Shown: piece after piece, positions 32,444 to 41,738 of the stretch
Numbering within the stretch: position 1 is the first letter of the stretch
Layout: each line of letters opens with the position of its first letter
Assembly (NCBI RefSeq): GCF_034263275.1
Contig: NZ_CP139559.1
Coordinates: forward strand, 1,550,001 to 1,614,000
From: Mucilaginibacter sp. cycad4
GTDB lineage: Bacteria > Bacteroidota > Bacteroidia > Sphingobacteriales > Sphingobacteriaceae
Direction: 5' to 3'
DNA length: 64,000 nt
Notes under the pieces: model-generated
Told to the model about the DNA's origin: nothing
Seen by the model: only the letters and a program-made list of their open reading frames with translations
Database searches by the model: none
Program-made: the position numbers and the translations under genes

Positions 32444-35302
32444 ATGTCATTAATCAAAAATAATTTAAAAATAGCTGTTGCATTCGCTCTGGCAATAGGT
32501 TCGCAAACAGCATCTGCGCAAATTGGCTGGCCTGCAACTACTAAACAGACCAAACCCTGGGCACGTTGGTGGTGGGAGGGAAGCGCCGTAAATGAAAAAG
32601 ACCTTACCTGGAACATGGAGAGCTACCATAAAGCCGGTTTGGGTGGTTTGGAAATTACACCTATTTATGGCGTAAAAGGACACGAAAATGAATTTATACA
32701 ATACCTGTCGCCCCAATGGGTGGATATGCTGAAATATACGCTAAAGGAGGCAAAACGGCTGAATATGGGCATTGATTTGGCCAATGCTACAGGTTGGCCA
32801 TTCGGTGGCCCCTGGGTTAGCAACGAAGATGCCAGTAAAGAACTGTTTTGGAAAAACTATGATGTTAAAGGAGGTGAAAAACTAAGCGAGCCAGTTGTAT
32901 TTGTGCAACAGCCTTTGGTAAGGGCCGATGGACAGGCCCCAAAGATCACCGACCTTGTTGAACCCATTAGCAGCAATAAAAACCTGCAGCTGATGGCCCT
33001 TGACCAGGTACGGTTTGAGAAACGGATTCCCTTAACCGTTTTAATGGCTTATGATGGCAAGGGACAGGCGCTGAACCTTACCGGTAAAGTTGATGCGGCC
33101 GGAAACCTTAACTGGACAGCGCCTGCGGGCGAATGGAAGCTATACGCGCTTTTCCAGGGTTGGCACGGTAAAATGGTTGAGCGCGCAGCTCCGGGTGGTG
33201 AAGGTTATGTTATTGACCATTTTTCAAAGCCTGCCCTTGATCATTATCTTGCCCGATTTGACCAGGCGTTTAAAGGTCAGGATTTAAGCGGGGTCAGGGC
33301 ATATTTTAATGATTCGTACGAGGTGGATGATGCCCGCGGACAATCAAACTTTACCCCGCTGTTTTTTGACGAATTTATTAAACGCCGTGGTTACGATCTG
33401 CGTGATCATTTGCCGGCTTTATTTAGTAACGATGCTAAGGATAAAAATAACCGTATCCTGTGTGACTACCGCGAAACCATATCCGACCTGCTGCTTGATG
33501 ATTTTACCAAACCATGGCATAACTGGGCCAAAACCAAAGGCGCATTAATCCGCAATCAATCACATGGTTCGCCATCAAACATACTGGATCTGTACGCCGC
33601 TATTGATATTCCTGAAACCGAAGGAGACGATGTACTGCGATTTAAATTTGCTACCTCGGCAGCACATGTGATGGGTAAACCTCTTGCATCATCCGAGTCG
33701 GCAACATGGCTTAATGATCATTTTTTGTCGTCTCTGGGAGATGTTAAACAGGCCATTGATAAATATTTTGTAGGTGGTGTAAACCATATCTTTTATCACG
33801 GTATCAGTTATTCGCCTCAAAATGCTCAATGGCCGGGTTGGTTATTTTATGCTGCAGTCCATTTTAACCAAACCAACCCGTTCTGGAATGATTTTTCGAC
33901 CTTAAATCAATACATAACCAATTGCCAGTCTTTTCTGCAACAAGGAAAGCCCGATAATGATGTATTGGTTTATTATCCATTATTCGACAGCTTTTCTGAA
34001 CCGGGTGACAGGGGCTTGCTCAAGCATTATGATGCGATGAAGCCCGATTTCAAGGGGACAGGGTTTGAGTCATCAGCCGAAGAAATGCTTAAAAAAGGCT
34101 ATACATTTGATTTTATATCAGATAAGCAAATAATAGGTCTGCAAGCCGCAGGTAGCCACCTGCTTACCGGAGGTCTTAATTATAAAACCATCCTTTTGCC
34201 AGGCAATAAATATATCCCGCTCGAAACCTTTAATAAGATAATGGTTCTGGCAAGGGCAGGGGCAACGGTAGTTGTGTACAAAAATCTGCCATCGGATGTA
34301 CCGGGATACTCCAGGTTGGAGGAGCGTGAAAAAACGTTTAAAGACATGCTTGCCGAACTTAGCTTTACCGCTAAAAACAATGGTGTTAAAATTGCCGCAG
34401 TTGGCAAAGGCCGTTTTTTAATTGCTGATGATATTGCCTCTTTACTGGATGCAGCGGGTATAAACCGGGAACAAATGACCGATAACGGCTTGCAATTTGT
34501 ACGCTGTACCTACAAAGATGGTAACAGTTATTTTATAACAAATAACGGCGGCAAGCAGGTTGATGGCTGGGTGCATCTGTCTGTTAGTGCTTCATCTGTA
34601 GTCGTGTTTGATCCTATGACAAAAAATTATGGGCTGGCAAAAACCCGGAAGCAAGCCAATGGCAAAACCAGTGTATATCTGCAATTACTACCCGGCGAGA
34701 GCTGTATTTTACAAACCTTGCCTGTAAAAGCCAAAACAGCTGCCTATACCTATTACCAGGCCGCGGGTAAATCAATACCTGTAAGCGGTACATGGACGCT
34801 TAGTTTTACCGAAGGCGGCCCAACGTTGCCGCATCCAATAAAAACCGCAGAGCTTAAATCATGGACGGATTTAGGCGGCGATGACCTCAAGGCATTTTCC
34901 GGAACCGGTAGTTATACTATCAGCTTTAAAAAGCCGGTTCAAAATGCATTTGCCTGGAAGCTTGATTTGGGAAAAGTTAATGAAAGTGCGGAGGTGTATC
35001 TGAACGGTAAAAAGCTGGCAACACTCATCGGTCCGCAGTATGTGGTTACCATACCTTCAGCACAGTTAAGGACAGTTAATCAACTACAAATCCGGGTAGC
35101 CAACCTGATGGCCAACAGGATTATCGATATGGATAAAAAGCATATCCCTTACCGGATCTTCTATAATACTAATTTCCAGTCTCACAGTGCAGGTTCTAAA
35201 GGTCCTGACGGCCTTTTTACAGCTATAAACTGGGAGCCTAAGTCGTCAGGCTTGATTGGGCCGGTAACACTTGAGCCGGTTAAACAGCTGCTTATTAAGT
35301 AA
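32444..35302 (+). CDS. alpha-L-rhamnosidase of family GH106
   Basis: 952 residues from ATG 32444; a longer in-frame start at 32417 would overlap the PL22 gene. The signal peptide ends ASAQ. Family features are the opening KPWARWWWEGSAVNEKDLTWN, then GLGGLEITPIYGVKGHE, NMGIDLANATGWPFGGPWV, YFNDSYEVDDARGQSNF and SSESATWLNDHFLSSLGDVKQ. The GVNHIFYHGISYSPQNAQWPG stretch is next, and a C-terminal jelly-roll carries GKVNESAEVYLNGKKLATL. GH106 enzymes release alpha-L-rhamnose from rhamnogalacturonan oligosaccharides with metal help. It completes the first transcription unit, which is followed by a rho-independent terminator before susC. Confidence 0.93.
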   Translation: MSLIKNNLKIAVAFALAIGSQTASAQIGWPATTKQTKPWARWWWEGSAVNEKDLTWNMESYHKAGLGGLEITPIYGVKGHENEFIQYLSPQWVDMLKYTLKEAKRLNMGIDLANATGWPFGGPWVSNEDASKELFWKNYDVKGGEKLSEPVVFVQQPLVRADGQAPKITDLVEPISSNKNLQLMALDQVRFEKRIPLTVLMAYDGKGQALNLTGKVDAAGNLNWTAPAGEWKLYALFQGWHGKMVERAAPGGEGYVIDHFSKPALDHYLARFDQAFKGQDLSGVRAYFNDSYEVDDARGQSNFTPLFFDEFIKRRGYDLRDHLPALFSNDAKDKNNRILCDYRETISDLLLDDFTKPWHNWAKTKGALIRNQSHGSPSNILDLYAAIDIPETEGDDVLRFKFATSAAHVMGKPLASSESATWLNDHFLSSLGDVKQAIDKYFVGGVNHIFYHGISYSPQNAQWPGWLFYAAVHFNQTNPFWNDFSTLNQYITNCQSFLQQGKPDNDVLVYYPLFDSFSEPGDRGLLKHYDAMKPDFKGTGFESSAEEMLKKGYTFDFISDKQIIGLQAAGSHLLTGGLNYKTILLPGNKYIPLETFNKIMVLARAGATVVVYKNLPSDVPGYSRLEEREKTFKDMLAELSFTAKNNGVKIAAVGKGRFLIADDIASLLDAAGINREQMTDNGLQFVRCTYKDGNSYFITNNGGKQVDGWVHLSVSASSVVVFDPMTKNYGLAKTRKQANGKTSVYLQLLPGESCILQTLPVKAKTAAYTYYQAAGKSIPVSGTWTLSFTEGGPTLPHPIKTAELKSWTDLGGDDLKAFSGTGSYTISFKKPVQNAFAWKLDLGKVNESAEVYLNGKKLATLIGPQYVVTIPSAQLRTVNQLQIRVANLMANRIIDMDKKHIPYRIFYNTNFQSHSAGSKGPDGLFTAINWEPKSSGLIGPVTLEPVKQLLIK

Positions 35303-35325
35303 TTATTTAAGGGTTTTATTTCGAA

Positions 35326-35354
35326 AAGGTGGTCGTTCCGGGCCGCCTTTTTTT
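35326..35354 (+). terminator. rho-independent terminator between GH106 and susC
   Basis: The 9-bp stem AAGGTGGTC / GGCCGCCTT (two G-U pairs in RNA) with loop GTTCCG is followed by a T run to 35354. It lies 24 bp after the GH106 stop, so the PUL has at least two transcription units; some read-through into susC is possible. Confidence 0.75.
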
Positions 35355-35426
35355 GTGTCTATCCTGCTGATAGCAGGACACTACAGGATGGTGTTATTGA
35401 AATTAACTTTTATGTTCGTATATACA

Positions 35427-35453
35427 ATTATAACCCAAACTGTACCAAACAGT
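35427..35453. promoter_or_regulatory. candidate control signals upstream of susC
   Basis: ATTATAACC (35427-35435) is one base different from the ATTATAAAC half-site seen before the first GntR gene and the first PUL enzyme. A separate inverted repeat ACTGT-ACCAA-ACAGT (35439-35453) follows, 20 bp before the susC start. Either could be an operator; this is inference from symmetry and position. Confidence 0.35.
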
Positions 35454-35473
35454 AAACCCCTTAATTTGATTTT

Positions 35474-38400
35474 ATGAAAAGAATTTTTATTCATTCTTGT
35501 AAAATGCTATTGCTATTACTGCTATTTAATGTGGCAGGGGCAGATAGTGTATTTGCACAAAGGCTTAGCATTACGGGTACCATTACAGATAGTAAGCATC
35601 AACCGGTTTCGGCTGCATCCGTGCAAATAAAAGGCACAAAATCGGGTACCACATCCGATCTTGACGGAAAATATGCCATTAAGGCTTCCGAAGGACAGGT
35701 ATTAGTATTTAAATCCATCGGTTTTGACGCTAAAGAAGTTACCGTAGGCACAAGTAACACCATCAATGTTACCCTAACTGAGGCCGAATCGCAATTGAAC
35801 GAAGTAGTAGTTATTGGCTACGGTGCACAAAAGCGGGCTAATGTTACCGGATCGCAAGCCACATTTAAAGCAGATAATTTAAACGAGAGGGCTATAACGC
35901 GTGTTGACCAGGCACTTGTAGGCCAGATGGCAGGTGTAACCGTTAAACAAACAACAGGCGTACCCGGTAAAGCTTTTAGCGTTAACGTGCGTGGCAGTGG
36001 TTCTATAAGTGCAGGTAATGAGCCATTATATGTAATAGATGGCTTTCCTTTGTCTGTGTCAGCAATAGGCAGCGGCGGTAGTTTTGGCTCAGGAAACCCG
36101 CTTGATAATATCAATCCAAATGATATTGAAGATATCCAGGTTTTAAAAGATGCGGCGGCAGCGGCTATCTATGGTTCAAGGGCATCAAACGGTGTTGTTT
36201 TGATCACCACTAAAAAAGGCAAATCGGGTAAGGCAAAAATTAGTTACAGTGCTTATTATGGTTATAATGCTGCGGCCAAGTATTTGCCCATGCTTAATGG
36301 CGATCAATGGATTGACCGGGCTACAGAAATGATCAATGCGGCTTACGTACTTAAATTTGGGGCACAGGGAGCAACAGCAAGTGATGATAATGCAACACGC
36401 CAGGCACTAAATGGCGGTGCATTTAGCGCTGCCTATATGCTTGACCCAAGATGGGCTATGCCGGGTCATCCGGGGTTACAGTATGTAAACTGGGAAAAAG
36501 CTATTGAGCAAAAAGGAGCCATGCAAAACCAGGCATTAAGCGCAAGCGGCGGCAATGAGTTTGTAAATTATTTTATTTCAGGAAACTATGCTAATCAGGA
36601 TGGTTTTGTGAAAGGCTTGGGTTATAAAGCTTACTCGGCCAGGGCTAATGTGGAGGTGCATGCTGCAAAAAATCTAAAATTAGGTTTAAACCTGGCACCT
36701 ACCTATTCCATTTCGCAGGACCCTGGTGTTGAAGGAAAAGATAATATTTTTCACCAGGCCATAAGCTATAGCCCTATACAGGAAGATACGGTAGGCTTAT
36801 ATCCCAATGCATTTAAAAACGGACAATATACCTGGGGCAACTCAGCAAACAGCCCTATTGCTAAATTGGAGAACAAAGTAGGGCAAACCAAAAAATACCG
36901 CACACTGGGCAGCATATATGCAGAATACGAAATTATAAAGGGATTAACATTGAGAAGCTCACTGAACCTTGATAATGTTGATAATGCATCTAATAGTTAT
37001 ACACCGTACACCATTGCCGGGAATTTGGCTACCAGAACCTTTGATGCTGCGAAAAATCCTAATTTAACAGCTAATACTTCAGGATCATACAGCACATTTA
37101 AAAGACAAACCTTTGTTAATGAAAACACGCTTACCTATAATACCACCATTCACGCAAACCATAGCTTGAGTTTATTATTAGGCCAGTCTTACAATACGGA
37201 TCGCTTAGATCAATCTACGCTATCATCGGTTGGGGGGTATACCAGCAGCGTTATTCAAACCTTAAACGCGGCTGCCACTGTAACCGGTAACACAACCGGA
37301 ACCAAAAGTGTGTTGGTATCATACTTTAGCCGAGCGCAATACGCATATAAAAATAAGTACCTTTTATCCGCAAGTTTACGGGAGGATGGCTCGTCAAGAT
37401 TTGGCGGCAATACCAAATATGGTGTTTTTCCATCAGCATCCGTAGGCTGGCGCATCATACAGGAAGATTTTATGAAAAGGCTGCCTGTAATGAGCGATTT
37501 GAAACTGCGCTTTAGTTATGGCGTAAATGGTAATAATAGCATCGCCGATTACGGAAGCATTTCACAAATAGGTTCATACGGATATGTTTTGGGTTCGCCG
37601 CAGGCATTGGCTATCGGGCAGGCCCCAAGCAACTTACCAAACCCGGATATCAAATGGGAAAAATCACAAACTTATGATGTGGGACTTGATTTCGGCTTAT
37701 TCAGCAACCGTTTAACAGGTTCATTTGACTACTACAACAAGTTAAATACCGACTTATTGCTGAATGTACCGATCCTTCAATCTACCGGTTTCAGCAGCCA
37801 GCTGCGTAATGCAGGTTCGGTACGCAACATTGGTCAGGAGCTGGAATTAACCAGCCGTAATTTAGTAGGCAAGGTTCAATGGAGCACATCAATTAATGTC
37901 AGTCATTATAAAAATAAAATCGTAAGTCTTTACGGCAACCAGAAACAAATTATTATTCCAAATTCATTTGATGTTTCTGATGCCATTTTGCGTGTAGGCC
38001 AGCCGATAAACAGTATTTATGTTGTAAAACAAATAGGTTTCCTTACACAGGCAGATCTTGATAACCATGTGGCAACCTATGGTACCGGCGAAACAGTTGG
38101 CGATCCAAAATACCAGGACCTGAACGGTGATGGTGTAATAACCGAAGCCGATAAACAAATTGTTGGTCATCCAAATCCTACTTATACCTGGGGTATCACC
38201 AATACTGTACGCTGGAAAGGTTTCGACCTTACTGTTTTAGTTCAGGGTCAAAATGGCGGCTCAATTTATTCCTTACTGGGCAGGGCCATAACCCGTACAG
38301 GCCAGGGCTTTACAGATAATGCCCCTGCATTTTATGACAATCGCTGGAGATCACCTGAAAATCAGGGAGCCGGCCGGGTTAGCAAAGCTTATTCTACATT

Positions 38401-38689
38401 CGGTTTCGTAGCTAATACCGATTGGCTGTATTCTTCAGATTATGTGAGGGTTAGGAATATCACCTTAGGTTACGATCTTAAAAATATATTTAAAACCAGG
38501 GTTTTAGGGGCAGCACGACTGTATGTTACCGCCGAAAACTTCTTCGGACATGATAAATATTATGGAGGTTTCAACCCGGAGGCGCAAAATACAGCTATCA
38601 GCTCTGACAGTAACTATCCGGAAGCTGGTGATTACGGCGGCTTGCCATTAGCTAAATCATTGATCTTCGGGCTAAATGTTACTTTTTAA
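35474..38689 (+). CDS. susC: SusC/RagA-type TonB-dependent outer-membrane transporter
   Basis: 1071 residues with a signal peptide (ending VFAQ). The order is: a carboxypeptidase-like regulatory domain (about 30-115, SITGTITDSKHQPVSAASV, GKYAIKASEGQVLVFKSIGF); the TonB box/plug start VVVIGYGAQKRANVTGS; the plug signature DNINPNDIEDIQVLKDAAAAA plus IYGSRASNGVVLITTKKG; and a 22-strand beta barrel ending in NVTF. With SusD it imports oligosaccharides across the outer membrane, powered by TonB/ExbBD. It starts the second transcription unit, just downstream of a terminator, and ends 19 bp before the SusD start. Specificity for rhamnogalacturonan fragments is inferred from the neighbouring enzymes. 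Confidence 0.96.
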   Translation: MKRIFIHSCKMLLLLLLFNVAGADSVFAQRLSITGTITDSKHQPVSAASVQIKGTKSGTTSDLDGKYAIKASEGQVLVFKSIGFDAKEVTVGTSNTINVTLTEAESQLNEVVVIGYGAQKRANVTGSQATFKADNLNERAITRVDQALVGQMAGVTVKQTTGVPGKAFSVNVRGSGSISAGNEPLYVIDGFPLSVSAIGSGGSFGSGNPLDNINPNDIEDIQVLKDAAAAAIYGSRASNGVVLITTKKGKSGKAKISYSAYYGYNAAAKYLPMLNGDQWIDRATEMINAAYVLKFGAQGATASDDNATRQALNGGAFSAAYMLDPRWAMPGHPGLQYVNWEKAIEQKGAMQNQALSASGGNEFVNYFISGNYANQDGFVKGLGYKAYSARANVEVHAAKNLKLGLNLAPTYSISQDPGVEGKDNIFHQAISYSPIQEDTVGLYPNAFKNGQYTWGNSANSPIAKLENKVGQTKKYRTLGSIYAEYEIIKGLTLRSSLNLDNVDNASNSYTPYTIAGNLATRTFDAAKNPNLTANTSGSYSTFKRQTFVNENTLTYNTTIHANHSLSLLLGQSYNTDRLDQSTLSSVGGYTSSVIQTLNAAATVTGNTTGTKSVLVSYFSRAQYAYKNKYLLSASLREDGSSRFGGNTKYGVFPSASVGWRIIQEDFMKRLPVMSDLKLRFSYGVNGNNSIADYGSISQIGSYGYVLGSPQALAIGQAPSNLPNPDIKWEKSQTYDVGLDFGLFSNRLTGSFDYYNKLNTDLLLNVPILQSTGFSSQLRNAGSVRNIGQELELTSRNLVGKVQWSTSINVSHYKNKIVSLYGNQKQIIIPNSFDVSDAILRVGQPINSIYVVKQIGFLTQADLDNHVATYGTGETVGDPKYQDLNGDGVITEADKQIVGHPNPTYTWGITNTVRWKGFDLTVLVQGQNGGSIYSLLGRAITRTGQGFTDNAPAFYDNRWRSPENQGAGRVSKAYSTFGFVANTDWLYSSDYVRVRNITLGYDLKNIFKTRVLGAARLYVTAENFFGHDKYYGGFNPEAQNTAISSDSNYPEAGDYGGLPLAKSLIFGLNVTF

Positions 38690-38708
38690 TTATTTCAACA
38701 TTATCAAA

Positions 38709-40232
38709 ATGAAAAAGATATTTTTTCTATCAACCATATCGGCTGTATTTTTAATGGCCTCCTGTAACAAAGATTTAAACCAGGTGCCTATATCCGCTTC
38801 AACAACAGCAACTTTTTACAAATCGCCAAGTGATTTTTTGCAGGCTACAAACGCTATCTATGCCGATCTGCACAATTACCCGGTACGATTAGCCAATATG
38901 TCTGAAATCCGTTCGGATAATATTTATGGTGTGTCGGTTACCGTGCGTGACTGGGACCCGGTGAACGATTTCTCTCCCTCATTAGCTGCAAACGCTTATG
39001 TTACCGAAGCCTGGGGTACCGATTTTAATGGTATTTTCAGGGCTAATACCCTGCTTGACCAGGTTGCAAAAAATGGCAGCTATATCGGCTCTGCATCATT
39101 AGCTACCAGGTTGCAGGCCGAAGCTAAGTTTCTGCGGGCATTTTATTATTTCGACCTGGTTAGGTATTTCGGTAAAGTCCCTGTAATTGACCATCCGGTT
39201 ACAGCGCCCGAAGCTAATGCAATAGGCCGTAGTGCTGTTGCCGATGTTTACAAACTGATCATAGCCGATCTGCAATCGGCGGTAGCTAACCTACCCACCA
39301 CGTATACCGGTGTAGATGTAGGCCGTGCTACCAAATACGCGGCAGAAGCCCTGCTGGCACAGGTTTACATGGCTAAATCGGCACCAAATTACGGTATCGA
39401 AGGCCCTGGGACGGGCTCAAATGAATGGAATTTAGCTTTACCATTATTGCAGGATATTATCAGCAGTGGCAAGTTTGCTTTTGAACCTACTTACAGCAAT
39501 GTGTTTTCATATACCAATCAAAGTCCTGCGGTTAACAAAGAGGCTGTTTTTGATGTAATGTATACCAGTGGCATAAGCGGTACAAGCGATCTTTACGGCG
39601 CTTCATTTCCATGGGCGCTTGCGCCCAGCGGCTACTTTTTACCTTTTAAGGACAACAAATCAAATGGAAGCCTGGAGATTATCCCTGTATCAAACGATCT
39701 GGCAAACAGTTATGACGCTGCCGACGTACGTAAGGCTTTTAGTATTTATACCGCAGGTTATACCAACGCGGGCAGTACAGAAAATCGCCCGTTCTTTAAA
39801 AAATGGCTCGATATAACTAAAATTCCAACTGCCAGCCGCTTTGACTGGGGAATTAACTTCATCGCCATCAGGTATACCGATGTATTAATGCTGAAAGCGG
39901 AGTGTATATTGAATGGCGCAACAGGTGGTTCGCAGGCTGATGTTGACGCTATTGTTAACCAGGTTCGTACACGGGCGGGGCTGCCATCTGTATCAGGCGT
40001 AACGCTTGCACAGTTGTTTGATGAACGCCGCAGGGAGTTTGCAGATGAAGGCTCACGCTGGTTTGATCTGCAAAGGAGCGGTAACCTTTTAACTATTATG
40101 AACAGCTGGATTGCTAAGGAAGATGCTCAGAAAGCTATCAAACCGGTTATAGCTAATTATGTTATTTACCCTGTACCGCAAACACAACTGGATGCTGCAC
40201 CAGGGTTATATACACAAAACCCGGGGTATTGA
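38709..40232 (+). CDS. susD: SusD/RagB-type surface glycan-binding lipoprotein
   Basis: 507 residues from ATG 38709; a start at 38676 would overlap susC by 14 bp and adds a non-signal stretch. The lipobox is VFLMASCNKD, so the mature protein begins at a lipidated Cys and is exported to the cell surface. Typical SusD features: RLQAEAKFLRAFYYFDLVRYFGKVP (TPR-like helix), RATKYAAEALLAQVYMAK, and the C-terminal motif LFDERRREFADEGSRWFDLQR. It caps the SusC pore and binds the imported oligosaccharide. A hairpin follows, before the GH28 gene. Confidence 0.96.
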   Translation: MKKIFFLSTISAVFLMASCNKDLNQVPISASTTATFYKSPSDFLQATNAIYADLHNYPVRLANMSEIRSDNIYGVSVTVRDWDPVNDFSPSLAANAYVTEAWGTDFNGIFRANTLLDQVAKNGSYIGSASLATRLQAEAKFLRAFYYFDLVRYFGKVPVIDHPVTAPEANAIGRSAVADVYKLIIADLQSAVANLPTTYTGVDVGRATKYAAEALLAQVYMAKSAPNYGIEGPGTGSNEWNLALPLLQDIISSGKFAFEPTYSNVFSYTNQSPAVNKEAVFDVMYTSGISGTSDLYGASFPWALAPSGYFLPFKDNKSNGSLEIIPVSNDLANSYDAADVRKAFSIYTAGYTNAGSTENRPFFKKWLDITKIPTASRFDWGINFIAIRYTDVLMLKAECILNGATGGSQADVDAIVNQVRTRAGLPSVSGVTLAQLFDERRREFADEGSRWFDLQRSGNLLTIMNSWIAKEDAQKAIKPVIANYVIYPVPQTQLDAAPGLYTQNPGY

Positions 40233-40270
40233 TCCTGGGGAATGATGAAAGAATTATCTTGGTCATCATA

Positions 40271-40311
40271 AAAAGGCTTGCCCCTCGGTGTTTCTGAGTG
40301 GTAGGCCTTTT
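40271..40311 (+). terminator. hairpin between susD and the downstream enzyme genes
   Basis: A 12-bp stem (AAAAGGCTTGCC 40271-40282 / GGTAGGCCTTTT 40300-40311, two G-U wobbles as RNA) with a 17-nt loop lies 38 bp past the SusD stop. No T run follows, so it could instead be a stability element that keeps susCD mRNA more abundant than the enzyme mRNA. Its exact role is inferred. Confidence 0.55.
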
Positions 40312-40328
40312 AAAGAATAAACTTACCT

Positions 40329-41738
40329 ATGAAATTATTACGTTATTGTGTTTTTCTGATAGTTATTACCGCAAATGCCGTAAACGGGCAAACTAACCTG
40401 GATTGGGCAAAAAAGGTTGGGGCCAGGCGTGCTCCGCAAAAAACAACGGTATGGTATGTAAATGATAATGGCGCAGCTAACGATGGCAACACCATAAACA
40501 CAACTGCCATACAAAAAACTATTGATCAATGCTCGGCAAAAGGCGGCGGCATAGTTACTTTTAAACCCGGTATATATTTAACCGGCTCCATTTTTTTAAA
40601 GAATAATGTTTGCCTGAATATTGATCAGGGGGTGGAACTATTGGGCAGCCAGGATCTAAAAGATTACCCCGAAATTGATACCCGTGTTGCCGGTATTGAA
40701 ATGAAATGGCCAGCTGCGTTGATCAACATAGCCGGGCAAACCAATGTGGCAATTACCGGAAAAGGATTGGTAAATGCGCAGGGTAAGCTATTTTGGGATA
40801 TTTACCGCAAAATGCGTTCGGAATATGATCCTAAAGGGTTACGCTGGATAGTTGATTATGATGCCAAACGTCCACGTACGCTGCTGGTTTCCAACTCGGC
40901 AGATGTTACCATCAAAAATATTACGCTGCAGCAGGCTGGGTTCTGGACTGTGCAGCTGCTTTACTCAGATCATATTACGGTTGATGGCATTATCATCCGC
41001 AATAATGTTGATGGGCATGGGCCCTCAACAGATGGGATAGATATAGATTCATCAAGCTGGATCCTGGTACAAAACTGCGATATTGATTGCAACGATGATG
41101 ATTTTTGCCTTAAAGCCGGTCGCGATTGGGACGGATTGAGGGTAAATAAACCCACTGAATATGTGGTGATCCGCAAATGCATCTCAAGGGCAGGCGCGGG
41201 ATTGCTTACCTGTGGAAGCGAAACCTCGGGAGGGATCAGGCATGTACTTGCTACAGACCTCATAGGTAACGGAACCAGCAACGGGTTAAATATTAAATCG
41301 GCCATAACGAGGGGCGGAACGGTGGAGGATATCCACTTTACCAATATAACCATGAATGGCGTGGGGACTGCTTTTCAAATCACCATGAACTGGAACCCGA
41401 GTTATAGCTATTCAAAATTACCCGATGGATATAATGAAGCAACGCTGCCCGATCATTGGAAAAAGATCCTGCACAAAGTAGAGCCTGCCGAAAAAGGGAT
41501 CCCTCATTTTAAAGATGTTTATATTTCAAACATTAAAGTGACAGGTGCAAAAAAAGCCGTTAATGCCATCGGACTTAAAGAATCAACTATGCAAAATTTT
41601 CATTTTGATAAGGTTAATATTGAGTCGGGCACGGCAGGCGATGTGCAGTTTGCACAGGCATGGGAGTGGAAAAACTCACAGATCATAACTCAGGATAATA
41701 CCAAACTTAATTTAACTGATGCCCAGTCTGGTAAATAA
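40329..41738 (+). CDS. GH28 polygalacturonase / rhamnogalacturonan hydrolase
   Basis: 469 residues with a signal peptide (ending AVNGQ). The right-handed beta-helix shows GH28 blocks: TTAIQKTIDQCSAKGGGIVTF, DGHGPSTDGIDIDSS, NCDIDCNDDDFCLKAGRDWDG, SRAGAGLLTCGSETSGGIRH and NGLNIKSAITRGG, matching the NTD, DD, G-x-G and (R)-I-K catalytic/binding motifs of the family. It cleaves alpha-1,4-galacturonosyl or rhamnogalacturonan linkages in the periplasm; which of the two cannot be said, although the locus suggests exo-type release from rhamnogalacturonan. It leads the enzyme block downstream of susCD. The GH2 gene starts inside its last 20 bases. Confidence 0.94.
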   Translation: MKLLRYCVFLIVITANAVNGQTNLDWAKKVGARRAPQKTTVWYVNDNGAANDGNTINTTAIQKTIDQCSAKGGGIVTFKPGIYLTGSIFLKNNVCLNIDQGVELLGSQDLKDYPEIDTRVAGIEMKWPAALINIAGQTNVAITGKGLVNAQGKLFWDIYRKMRSEYDPKGLRWIVDYDAKRPRTLLVSNSADVTIKNITLQQAGFWTVQLLYSDHITVDGIIIRNNVDGHGPSTDGIDIDSSSWILVQNCDIDCNDDDFCLKAGRDWDGLRVNKPTEYVVIRKCISRAGAGLLTCGSETSGGIRHVLATDLIGNGTSNGLNIKSAITRGGTVEDIHFTNITMNGVGTAFQITMNWNPSYSYSKLPDGYNEATLPDHWKKILHKVEPAEKGIPHFKDVYISNIKVTGAKKAVNAIGLKESTMQNFHFDKVNIESGTAGDVQFAQAWEWKNSQIITQDNTKLNLTDAQSGK

